Positions 25,638 to 32,996 of a stretch of 64,000 bases of DNA are shown here, piece by piece. This DNA comes from Micromonospora_E sp048060115 (lineage in GTDB: Bacteria; Actinomycetota; Actinomycetes; Mycobacteriales; Micromonosporaceae). Made by a program: the position numbers and the translations under genes. Under the pieces are notes generated by a model. That model worked only from the letters and a program-made list of their open reading frames with translations, was not told the origin of the DNA and did no database searches. The stretch lies in assembly GCF_048060115.1 (NCBI RefSeq), contig NZ_JBHMIM010000019.1, positions 45,523 through 109,522 of the forward strand. Reading direction: 5' to 3'. Numbering within the stretch: position 1 is the first letter of the stretch; every line of letters begins with the position of its first letter.

Positions 25638-27254
25638 GTGGTGGCGAGAGCGCGCGACGGCAGCATTGTCCGCAGAGCCGTCACCACCTGCGCCGCGTGT
25701 CTGGCCTGGGGGCTGACCTTCGCCCAGGGCGTCTGCCTGGCCTGTTACAACTTCGCCGCGCCCCGACACGGGCATCAGGCGGGCGAGTGCGGCGCCTGCC
25801 TGCGGCGGGAACGGCTGAAGAAGGGCTACTGCCGGCTGTGCTGGTGCCAGGCCCGCACCGATCGCACTGTCCTGGCCGAGGACGCCCGATCGGCGGTGGT
25901 GCTGGCGCCATACCTGCGCGACATCCGGCACCAGCAGTTGTTCTTCGCCGACATGGACCGGCGGACGGCCCCGCCCCGGGCTGCGCCGCGACGCTACGGA
26001 GCCAGGGGCCGGCCTCTCAAACCGCCACCACTGCCGGCCGCCCGGCCGGTCACTGGATGGATCCAGCCGCCGCTGCTCGACGCCGGAGTGCGCAGCTACC
26101 GCTACGCCGCAATCGATCTGCGGCACGGCCCCGCGCCGGACAACCCCTGGCTGGCCTGGGCACTGCACCTGGCTCACACCAACGCGGAGGCCCGTGGCTG
26201 GGCCCCGGTCACACGCCGGGGAATGCAACGGGTCCTGGTGATGCTGCTCGCCAACTACCAGGAAGGCGATCTGATCCGGGTCAGCGACTTCGCGGACATC
26301 GTCGTGCGCCGCTGCACCAACCTCGACTACGTCATCGAGATCCTCGCCGCCATGGCCGTCGTCGACGATGACCGACCGGCCGCCCTCGAACCATGGCTGC
26401 ACGCCAAACTCGCCGACCTTGCCCCGCCCATTCAGCGCGATGTGCTGCGGTGGGCCCGGGTCCTGCGCGATGGCGGACCACGCACCCGCGCCCGGCGCGT
26501 CGAGACCGTTCGCGGCTATGTCGCCGCTACCGTGCCCGCGTTGACCGACTGGGCGCGGCATCGCGAGCACCTGCGGGAGGTCACCCGTGACGACGTCAGC
26601 ACGTATCTGGACACGCTGCACGGCAACCCACGCCAGACCGCGACCACCGCCCTGCGGTCGCTGTTCGGCTGGGCCAAGCACAGCAACCTGATCTTTCGTA
26701 ATCCGACCGCCCGGGTCAGAGGGCCACGCGTCGAGGACGCCATCTGGCAGCCGCTGCGTCCCGACGAGCTGAACCAGGCCGTCACAGCCGCGACAACCCC
26801 GCAGGCCCGGCTCTTCCTCGTACTGGCCGCTGTCCACGCGGCGCGCCCCGGCCAGATCCGCGCGATGCACCTCGACGACGTCGACCTGCCCGGCCGGCGC
26901 ATCACCATCGCCGGCCACGACCGCCCGCTCGACGAGCTGACCCACCACGCACTGCTCGACTGGCTCGACTACCGGCACCGCCGCTGGCCGAACACCGCCA
27001 ACCCGCACCTGCTCGTCAGCACCGAAAGCGCCCTGCGGCACGGCCCGGTCAGCCACACCTGGATCCTGAACATGCGCGGACTGGCCGCCACCATCGAACG
27101 ACTGCGCATCGACCGCCAGCTCGAGGAGGCCATCGCCACCGGCGGCGACCCGCTGCACATCGCCGCGGTCTTCGCCGTCAGCGAGGACACGGCCATCCGG
27201 TACGCCACCAACGCCCGAATCCTCCTGCAGACCCCACCCCGGCCGCCGCACTGA
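25638..27254 (+). CDS. Zinc-finger tyrosine recombinase-like protein, last of trio
   Basis: A 538-residue protein. The first 80 residues carry four Cys pairs (C-A-A-C, C-L-A-C, C-G-A-C, C-R-L-C), consistent with two zinc ribbons. The rest follows the tyrosine recombinase plan: a core-binding region about 280-345, then a catalytic-like region. An Arg sits in H-A-A-R-P-G-Q-I-R and a possible nucleophile in A-I-R-Y-A-T near the end. The H-x-L-R and L-G-H motifs are not recognisable, so the catalytic site looks degenerate. Similar recombinase/XRE/recombinase sets occur on actinobacterial elements. Confidence 0.75.
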   Translation: MVARARDGSIVRRAVTTCAACLAWGLTFAQGVCLACYNFAAPRHGHQAGECGACLRRERLKKGYCRLCWCQARTDRTVLAEDARSAVVLAPYLRDIRHQQLFFADMDRRTAPPRAAPRRYGARGRPLKPPPLPAARPVTGWIQPPLLDAGVRSYRYAAIDLRHGPAPDNPWLAWALHLAHTNAEARGWAPVTRRGMQRVLVMLLANYQEGDLIRVSDFADIVVRRCTNLDYVIEILAAMAVVDDDRPAALEPWLHAKLADLAPPIQRDVLRWARVLRDGGPRTRARRVETVRGYVAATVPALTDWARHREHLREVTRDDVSTYLDTLHGNPRQTATTALRSLFGWAKHSNLIFRNPTARVRGPRVEDAIWQPLRPDELNQAVTAATTPQARLFLVLAAVHAARPGQIRAMHLDDVDLPGRRITIAGHDRPLDELTHHALLDWLDYRHRRWPNTANPHLLVSTESALRHGPVSHTWILNMRGLAATIERLRIDRQLEEAIATGGDPLHIAAVFAVSEDTAIRYATNARILLQTPPRPPH

Positions 27255-27308
27255 GCAGCCCGCGAGGGCAGAACAACCGTCCCGGCACGGTTGGACTACG
27301 GTGCGCCG

Positions 27309-28529
27309 GTGACCAGATATCGCCGCACCTACCGCAATGTGGACGGCCAACGAGTCGAAGGCACCTGGCGGCACATCTTCACCCGCAACATGGACACGTA
27401 CTTCCTGACCGACCTGGTCATCTACGCCGACGGCGCGATCGACTGCGGCACCGGCGGACTCACCGACCTCGACGGACTGGCCGAACAACTCCGCCGTGGC
27501 CAAGTCGCGACCACCCTCGAAGACGGCGCGTGGGCATCGGCGCACCACCTGGCGGGGTGGCGGTTCACCGAGCCCCGCTCCGCCATCAACGCCGAGATGC
27601 TTCTCGGCGAGGCCTCCGACGAAATCGACCGGCTCAACGGACGGCCCGATTCCACCGATCGATGCCTGCAAGCAGCAACGACCTACCTGGCCGACCCCAC
27701 CGAGGACAACCGACGCACGCTTCGCGAGCGCTACCTGGCAATCCCCGAGCACCTGTGCACCTACGCCCTCGGCGACATGGACCGCAAGGACGCTCCACTG
27801 CGGATCCTGATCACCGACCTGGGCGAACCACTGCACGGCTGGCCAGACGGCCCGGTCGTCACCGAGCAGAGGCGGGCCAAGGCAGTCGCGTACTTCCGCG
27901 AGCGCGAGATCGCGATCGAGACATGGGACGCGCGGGTCCCAGCCGATGGCCCCGAACACCCGATGCGGCCCACGCTGACGATCCCGAAGACGGTCTACCC
28001 GCGCGGCTGGCCGGATCCCCCCGGCGTCGAAGTCCTGCAGAACGACTACCCGGCAGCCATCACCGTCGGCGCCAACAGCTACCCCAGCGTCACACACGCC
28101 TATTGGGCGCTGTCGACTCCCGACCCGCACTGGCACGACCAGATCGCTGCGGCGGCGCGCGGATACGACGCCGGCAAATTCGCCGAGCAGGCACCCCGCC
28201 GCGCCGACTGGGCCTCGGCACGTCTGGCCGTCATGACCATCCTGCTGCGTGCCAAGTACACCCAGCACACGCAGATGGCACAGACATTGCTCGCCAGCGG
28301 CGACGCCCGCGTCATCTACGTCGACTTCGACTCCGCCTACTGGTCCGTCGGTAGCGAACGAGCCACCAACTGGATCGGCCGTCTGCTGGAAGTGATTCGC
28401 TCCGAACTCGCAGCTGCCGAGGCCGGGATCCCCCTTCCTGCGATTCATGGCAACGGCTCCTCAGCTTCGCCAGGAACACAAGGGCCGACATGCGAGGATG
28501 GGGCACCAGGGCCCTCCGGTTCCCCGTGA
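27309..28529 (+). CDS. NADAR (YbiA-like) domain protein with extra N-terminus
   Basis: A 406-residue two-part protein. Residues 1-200 form a strand-rich region opening R-T-Y-R-N-V-D-G-Q-R-V-E-G-T-W-R-H, of uncharacterised type. Residues about 235-380 match the NADAR fold: L-Q-N-D-Y-P, G-A-N-S-Y-P-S-V-T-H-A-Y-W-A-L-S, then L-R-A-K-Y-T-Q-H, and a late N-W-I-G-R-L-L-E-V-I-R. NADAR enzymes handle ADP-ribose conjugates, including ADP-ribosyl-guanosine in DNA. The family S-E-H-x-x-x-A-x-K motif reads V-T-H-x-x-x-A-x-S, so Glu and Lys are replaced. The 3' end overlaps the convergent methyltransferase by 85 bases. TTG at 27291 is an alternative start. Confidence 0.75.
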   Translation: MTRYRRTYRNVDGQRVEGTWRHIFTRNMDTYFLTDLVIYADGAIDCGTGGLTDLDGLAEQLRRGQVATTLEDGAWASAHHLAGWRFTEPRSAINAEMLLGEASDEIDRLNGRPDSTDRCLQAATTYLADPTEDNRRTLRERYLAIPEHLCTYALGDMDRKDAPLRILITDLGEPLHGWPDGPVVTEQRRAKAVAYFREREIAIETWDARVPADGPEHPMRPTLTIPKTVYPRGWPDPPGVEVLQNDYPAAITVGANSYPSVTHAYWALSTPDPHWHDQIAAAARGYDAGKFAEQAPRRADWASARLAVMTILLRAKYTQHTQMAQTLLASGDARVIYVDFDSAYWSVGSERATNWIGRLLEVIRSELAAAEAGIPLPAIHGNGSSASPGTQGPTCEDGAPGPSGSP

Positions 28530-29440
28530 GAACACTTGGGTTCGCGGGAACTTCCGGACCTTTGTGGCTTGGCCAGGACGAGGACGTCCTCGTGGGCGAT
28601 CAGGTGCATCGGCACCCCGGCCTGGCGGGCCTTACGCACGGCGGAGAGTTGGAAGAACGACGGTCGGGCGACGAGCTGCCCACCGCGGACGGCGGCGAGC
28701 AGGGCGACGCACCGCTCGAGCGGCACGAAGCCTGCGGCGGTGCCAGCGGCCAGGACCGCCGAGGGCAGGTCGACCAGCTCGCCGCGCTTGCGCCATGGCC
28801 GGGCGGTCACCACGACCACCCCGCCGGGGCGCAGCAGGGCGTGGCAGCCGCGCAGGATCTCGGTGAACCCGTCGACCAGCCCAGCCAGGGACGAGCGGTA
28901 GGCCAGGTTGCCCTTGTCCTCGCCGTACCGGTTGTCGAACTTGGCGACCCCGTCGCTGCCGGGGCGGACGAGGCCGTGCACGGTCGGCCCGTACGGTGGC
29001 GAGGTCACCACGAGGGAGACCTGCCCCTGCAGGGCGGCGGGCAGCAGCGCGGTCAGCCGGGTGGCGTCACCGCGGATCACCGAGCCGCGGCCGGTCACGC
29101 CGAGCCGGTGGGCGTGGGCGATGTTGAGGTCGGCGATGTCAGACCAGCGGGACTCGTACTCCACGCCGACCGCGTCACGGCCGGCGTGGATGGCCTCGAC
29201 GATCGTGGTGCCGATCCCGCACATGGGGTCGAACACCAGGTCGCCGGGTTGGGTGTAGGAGCGCACGGCGTGGGCGGCGATCGCGGGCAGCATCCTCGCC
29301 GGGTGCTTGACCGACTGGGGAACGTACCGGCCGCGCCGCTGGACCGGTCCGGTCGACTGGGCGGTTGCCCAGACCGACAGGTCCAGCGGCCACGCAGCGG
29401 TCGTCTCGTTCGGGCCCGCCGCGCCGGTGGTGTTGTTCAT
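28445..29440 (-). CDS. Amino-type DNA methyltransferase
   Basis: A 331-residue methyltransferase of the N4-cytosine/N6-adenine class. SAM motif F-D-P-M-C-G-I-G-T-T lies near residue 70 and the catalytic T-S-P-P-Y-G near 140, so the SAM motif comes first, the reverse of beta-class enzymes. A later R-P-G-G-V-V-V-V strand completes the fold. The last 35 residues are a low-complexity Ser/Gly/Pro tail that overlaps the NADAR gene on the other strand. The start lies seven bases after the stop of the upstream methyltransferase-like gene. Confidence 0.82.
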   Translation of the reverse strand: MNNTTGAAGPNETTAAWPLDLSVWATAQSTGPVQRRGRYVPQSVKHPARMLPAIAAHAVRSYTQPGDLVFDPMCGIGTTIVEAIHAGRDAVGVEYESRWSDIADLNIAHAHRLGVTGRGSVIRGDATRLTALLPAALQGQVSLVVTSPPYGPTVHGLVRPGSDGVAKFDNRYGEDKGNLAYRSSLAGLVDGFTEILRGCHALLRPGGVVVVTARPWRKRGELVDLPSAVLAAGTAAGFVPLERCVALLAAVRGGQLVARPSFFQLSAVRKARQAGVPMHLIAHEDVLVLAKPQRSGSSREPKCSHGEPEGPGAPSSHVGPCVPGEAEEPLP

Positions 29441-29447
29441 CGAGGGA

Positions 29448-30302
29448 TCAGGCACGCCGGTCACCGCCCTTGTGGGTGAAGACGAGGAGGTCGGCGTGGA
29501 CCTTGACGTGGAGCACGAACTCCTGCGCGCCGGTGGCCCGGGCCAACGACAGGAGTTCCTCGTCGGTGGCGTGGTAGGTGAACCGGTCGCCGTCGGCGTC
29601 GGCGGCGACCGCGACGATGTGCTGCAGGTAGCCGAGTCCGGCACCGGCGGCGGCGTCGACGACGGGCGTGAAGTCCTCCGGCGTCGCGACCGCACCGGCC
29701 GGGACCCCGACGACGAGGACCAGGCACCCGCCGGGGCGCAGCAGCCTGGTGCAGGCGGCAAGCAGCCAGGCCAGGCGGACCCGGTTGGCCGCGTCGCTGC
29801 TGGCGTCGAGCGGCCAGGTGGCCACGACGAGGCTGGTCCGGCCCTGCAGGTCGTCGCCGTCGCTCAGCACGACGGCCGGGTCGTCGCCGGGGAGTGGGCC
29901 GGAGTCGCTGAGGTCGTCGCCGAACCATGCCCGCATCTCGTCCGGACCGTCGGAGTCCAGGTTGTCGTCGGGCTCGTCGAGGTGCTGCGGCGTCTGCGGC
30001 CCGACGACCAGCGCGGAGGTGCCGGTGAACCAGGCCGGGTGGTGCCGGCGACCGCCGCGCAGGCAGGCGATGTCCAGCACGTGCTCGTCAGTGAGGTCGA
30101 CGACCGCCTCGCCGGACCGGCTGTAGGCGGCGATCAGCCGGTACGCCAGCCGGTTGGAGATGGTCGTGCTCTGGTCGTCGCCGCCTCGGGCGGTACGCCA
30201 GACGGTGACCGGTACCGGCGGGTCGCCGGCAACCAGATCCATCGAAGGGATGTGGGGGGTGCCGCCCTGACGGGCGGGCTGCGGCGTGGAGTGCTCGCTC
30301 AT
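29448..30302 (-). CDS. Methyltransferase-like partner protein
   Basis: A 284-residue acidic protein. The central part looks like the second half of a Rossmann methyltransferase (S-L-V-V-A-T-W-P-L-D near residue 160, then L-L-R-P-G-G-C-L-V-L-V-V-G near 190). The first half has V-L-D-I-A-C-L-R-G-G at about 75 in the SAM-loop position, which is not a full D-x-G-x-G. It may be a partner subunit of the DNA methyltransferase seven bases downstream. It is divergent from the sigma-like gene across 930 bases of repeat-rich DNA. Confidence 0.65.
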   Translation of the reverse strand: MSEHSTPQPARQGGTPHIPSMDLVAGDPPVPVTVWRTARGGDDQSTTISNRLAYRLIAAYSRSGEAVVDLTDEHVLDIACLRGGRRHHPAWFTGTSALVVGPQTPQHLDEPDDNLDSDGPDEMRAWFGDDLSDSGPLPGDDPAVVLSDGDDLQGRTSLVVATWPLDASSDAANRVRLAWLLAACTRLLRPGGCLVLVVGVPAGAVATPEDFTPVVDAAAGAGLGYLQHIVAVAADADGDRFTYHATDEELLSLARATGAQEFVLHVKVHADLLVFTHKGGDRRA

Positions 30303-31231
30303 GTGGTGTCGGCTCCGCGCCGCGCCGTGATGCGCTGACGTCTACCAATCGGCGTTTGTCAGCCGTGGCGAACACTTGGCGATCTGACAGCGACCTCGTC
30401 CCGTCTGACAGTCCACATTTCGCCCGATTTGTTCGACGCCGCCTCATGCGCGGCCGGATACCGCACGTGCGTTGACAGGCGCGATCCGTATCTGTCAACG
30501 CTTCCGTTGTCAGATCGGGCGGGGCCGCGCTGCCGGCAGCGGCAAATCGAGGCCGCTTGTCAGACACTCTCCGTGTCTGTCATGACGCCGACGGACGGGC
30601 CGCCATCCCAAGAGTGGACGCCCTTCCGCCGGCCGGTCTCCGCTTTTGTGACATCGGGGGGTCGCCACGCCGAACACCTGAATCCGAGATGACATCGACA
30701 GTTGTCGTTGACGCGGACGCACGAACAACACCCTTGCATCGACGAAAGTCGTTGACATTGACATGTCCGGCGAGGGCATGACATTGGCGCGCTTCGTTGA
30801 CACCACGGGCAGGGGCATGTCGATGTCATCGGCGTTCGCCGTTGGCATTGGCGGCGCGGACACCACGGTCGGGCATGCGCGGAACCTGTCGGTGAGGCGT
30901 GTCAGAGTCGTCAGGTCTGACAGTTGTGGACGGCGGGGTCGGCTCGCGAGCATCCCCTTGGGGTGACCGCGCCCGATGCTCCCGCGCGGAGTCCGCTGCC
31001 CGTAGCCGAACTGACAGCGCAGCTCAAGGCGATCTGTCAGAGGTTGACGGGGCGTTCGCCGGGCGCGACTCGGCGAGCTGTCAGATCACGGTGAGCGCGG
31101 GCCTGAGGAGCCCGTTCCGCGCTTGTCATGCCCGTGTCAGATGCCGGTGGCGTACTGCCCCCACGGGAATCCGTCGATGTCCGTCGGCGACGTTCCCGCT
31201 CTGATGTCCCTCTGTCATTTGGAGTTCTGAC
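30303..31231. promoter_or_regulatory. Repeat-rich control region with TGTCAG/CTGACA boxes
   Basis: This 929-base divergent intergenic region has no gene. Exact CTGTCAG or CTGACAG boxes start at 30384, 30405, 30917, 31011, 31034 and 31078. Six-base versions start at 30357, 30508, 30558, 30900 and 31135. Two boxes are paired at a fixed 13-base spacing: GTTGACAG-N13-CTGTCAAC at 30471-30499 and TTGTCAG-N13-CTGTCAT at 30557-30583. The middle (30660-30830) is full of TTGACA and TGACAT. A multi-site operator, replication origin or transfer origin would fit. Confidence 0.7.
30344..30390 (+). repeat. 47-bp repeat, copy A (inverted partner at 32289)
   Basis: The reverse complement of this segment matches 32289-32335 at 45 of 47 positions. 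It begins ACCAATCGGCG and ends GATCTGACAG, so it carries two of the TGTCAG-type boxes. The two copies bracket the sigma-like gene in inverted orientation. Confidence 0.9.
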
Positions 31232-32119
31232 ATGTCCGTGTCCGACACCCCGGACTGGCCAACCTCTCACCTGCTCGCCGCGGACGCGGCGTTCGCGGCG
31301 CTGACATCCGATCCGGCGCCGCTGACACTCGACTGTGACAGCCTGGCTCATGACATCGGCAAGGATCCCGACCTGCCGTCCGGTGTTGTTCCCCTGCCGG
31401 TGCTGCGGGACTGGCTGCTCAAGCATCCGGGCGACTACGGCGGCCGTGACGCTGTGTGGCGGGAACTGGTTCTCCGCGCCCGGCTGCGGGGCGCGGAGTG
31501 GACGATCGCCGCAGTCGGGATGGCGATGCCCGCGCTCGTCCGGATCGCCGGGCAGCTGTCCGCCGGCTACCGGGGCGACCCGGCCGACATCGACAGCGAG
31601 GTGCTGACCGGGTTCCTGGAGGCGCTGCGCGACCACCTCGACCTGACCCGGCCAGCGTTGTACGCGTCGCTGACCATGGCCGCGTGGCGGGCCGGGCGGC
31701 GGCTACGGCTGGCCGACGACCAGGCAATGCCAGTGGAGGACATCGAGCACGTAGCGGCTGGGTCCCGCACGCCGAAGATGCCGTACGGCCACCCAGATCT
31801 GCTGGTCCGGCGCGCCGGCACCCTGCGGATCATCGACGAGGCGGACGTGCAGCCGTGGATCGAGGTTCGGCTGGGCCGGCGGGCACCGGAGCCGATCGCC
31901 GCCCGGCTCGGCATCACCGTGGACGCGCTGCGGATGCGGCTGGCACGCGCCGACGAACGGCTCGCACAGGCCGTCGCCGAGGGCGGACTCACCGAGGTCG
32001 CGTCGACCGACGCCGTCGCGGCGACCACAGCGCAGGCGAAACGTCGGACCAGCATCCGCGCCGGCCGGGCCGGCGCACGCGGCCCAGCCGGTACCCGCGG
32101 GGTTGCGGTAGCCGCTTGA
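31232..32119 (+). CDS. Sigma-70-like regulator of the element
   Basis: A 295-residue protein. Around residues 105-165 a region 2-like helical segment is visible: G-D-P-A-D-I-D-S-E-V-L-T-G-F-L, later A-A-W-R-A-G-R-R-L-R. Around 205-250 a region 4-like helix-turn-helix reads E-P-I-A-A-R-L-G-I-T-V-D-A-L-R-M-R-L-A-R-A. The Ala/Gly/Arg tail is probably disordered. It could be a sigma factor or a helix-turn-helix regulator derived from one. It sits between the 47-bp inverted copies and before the transfer genes, so control of transfer is likely but inferred. GGAG precedes the ATG. Confidence 0.65.
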   Translation: MSVSDTPDWPTSHLLAADAAFAALTSDPAPLTLDCDSLAHDIGKDPDLPSGVVPLPVLRDWLLKHPGDYGGRDAVWRELVLRARLRGAEWTIAAVGMAMPALVRIAGQLSAGYRGDPADIDSEVLTGFLEALRDHLDLTRPALYASLTMAAWRAGRRLRLADDQAMPVEDIEHVAAGSRTPKMPYGHPDLLVRRAGTLRIIDEADVQPWIEVRLGRRAPEPIAARLGITVDALRMRLARADERLAQAVAEGGLTEVASTDAVAATTAQAKRRTSIRAGRAGARGPAGTRGVAVAA

Positions 32120-32137
32120 CCGAAGACCCATGCTCCT

Positions 32138-32189
32138 CCAGAACGGTTGTGGGCCCGGCGCCGATGCGCCAGGCCCACAACCGTTCTGG
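32138..32189 (+). terminator. Long hairpin after the sigma-like gene
   Basis: Eighteen-base arms CCAGAACGGTTGTGGGCC and GGCCCACAACCGTTCTGG pair perfectly, and GGCGC/GCGCC inside the loop extends the stem past one C/A mismatch to a CGAT tip. It lies 18 bases after the stop of the sigma-like gene. A strong terminator is likely; a cruciform for protein binding is possible. Confidence 0.7.
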
Positions 32190-32288
32190 TCGTCCAAGGC
32201 GGACTTCGCAAGCCCGGAGAGGCCCCGGCCTGCACCAGCCGATGGCCTGCCTGCCGTGTCAGGTGCCCGGCCCCGCCCTGTCAGACCG

Positions 32289-32335
32289 CTGTCAGATCGG
32301 CAAGTGTTCGCCACGTCTGACAAACGCCGATTGGT
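32289..32335 (+). repeat. 47-bp repeat, copy B (inverted partner of 30344)
   Basis: This is the inverted copy of 30344-30390, differing at two positions. It begins CTGTCAGATCGG and ends CGCCGATTGGT. It lies 280 bases before the pilin gene. Confidence 0.9.
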
Positions 32336-32612
32336 GGGTGCGGGACAAGCGAGAGCAGCCACGCAGCGCTGGTCCGGTCCCGTCCGCCGTCGAGCAGCGG
32401 GGTGACGCCTGCCGTGTCGCCCCGGGTGCCGCGCCATCGCATGCGCTGACACCTCATCGATTACCGCAACCACCCAACAAGGGAGGACGAGCTCCTCCCG
32501 GGGCGGTGCGGCATGCCGACCTCGCGCTCGGCGGCGGTCCCTCGACCGTCTCTGGCAATCGCCCCGCCCGGCACCCACTCGGTGATCGACGGCGGGCGGG
32601 AGGTGACCCCCC

Positions 32613-32993
32613 ATGCTCCGCATCCGCATCAACAAGCCTGTCCACCTGTCCCCGGTCGGTCGAGTCGGCCGCGTGTGCGCGGCGGTCGGCGTCGTCGTCC
32701 TTGTCCTCGCCGTTCCGGCCGCCGCACAGGCCGATTCCGGTGAGGTCGTCTACCTGGCGGCGAACAGCCTGCCGGTCGTCATCACCAAACTCCAGAATCT
32801 GATCATGGGTCTGCTGGCCGGACTCGCGACCCTGTTCCTGGTCCTCGCCGGGGTGTACTGGGCCACCGCCGGCGGGGATCCCGGTCAGGTCGAGAAGGCC
32901 AAGGGCGCGCTACGAAACGCCCTGATCGGCTACGGACTGGCGGTGCTCTCCCCGATCCTGCTGCAGCTGCTGCAGGGCGTTGTCGGGGGCTGA
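32613..32993 (+). CDS. T4SS pilin-like small membrane protein
   Basis: A 126-residue membrane protein with three hydrophobic segments: a signal-like helix at about 20-40 ending A-A-A-Q-A, a helix at 60-85, and a C-terminal helix at 103-122. The loop W-A-T-A-G-G-D-P-G-Q-V-E-K-A-K-G-A-L-R-N-A-L-I-G-Y is typical of the VirB2/TrbC-like pilins of Gram-positive conjugation systems. It is first in a co-directional run of T4SS genes and ends three bases before the VirB6-like gene. Confidence 0.8.
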   Translation: MLRIRINKPVHLSPVGRVGRVCAAVGVVVLVLAVPAAAQADSGEVVYLAANSLPVVITKLQNLIMGLLAGLATLFLVLAGVYWATAGGDPGQVEKAKGALRNALIGYGLAVLSPILLQLLQGVVGG

Positions 32994-32996
32994 CCG

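Larger units (their letters stand above)
32120..32612. other. Intergenic segment with hairpin and repeat copy B
   Basis: No gene is seen. The segment holds the long hairpin at 32138-32189, TGTCAG-type boxes at 32257, 32278, 32289 and 32317, and the second 47-bp repeat copy. The last 200 bases before the pilin gene show no distinct motif. Confidence 0.5.

Noticed and set aside
24045..28448. A 1467-codon open frame on the minus strand
   Set aside because: It lies antisense to the recombinase trio and NADAR gene, which have clear motifs. Long antisense frames arise from high GC content, and its translation shows no domain.
30660..30830. Dense TTGACA/TGACAT run that could be read as a CRISPR-like or iteron array
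   Set aside because: Spacing is irregular and there is no constant repeat-spacer unit; treated as part of the control region. No CRISPR array or cas gene was seen in the window.
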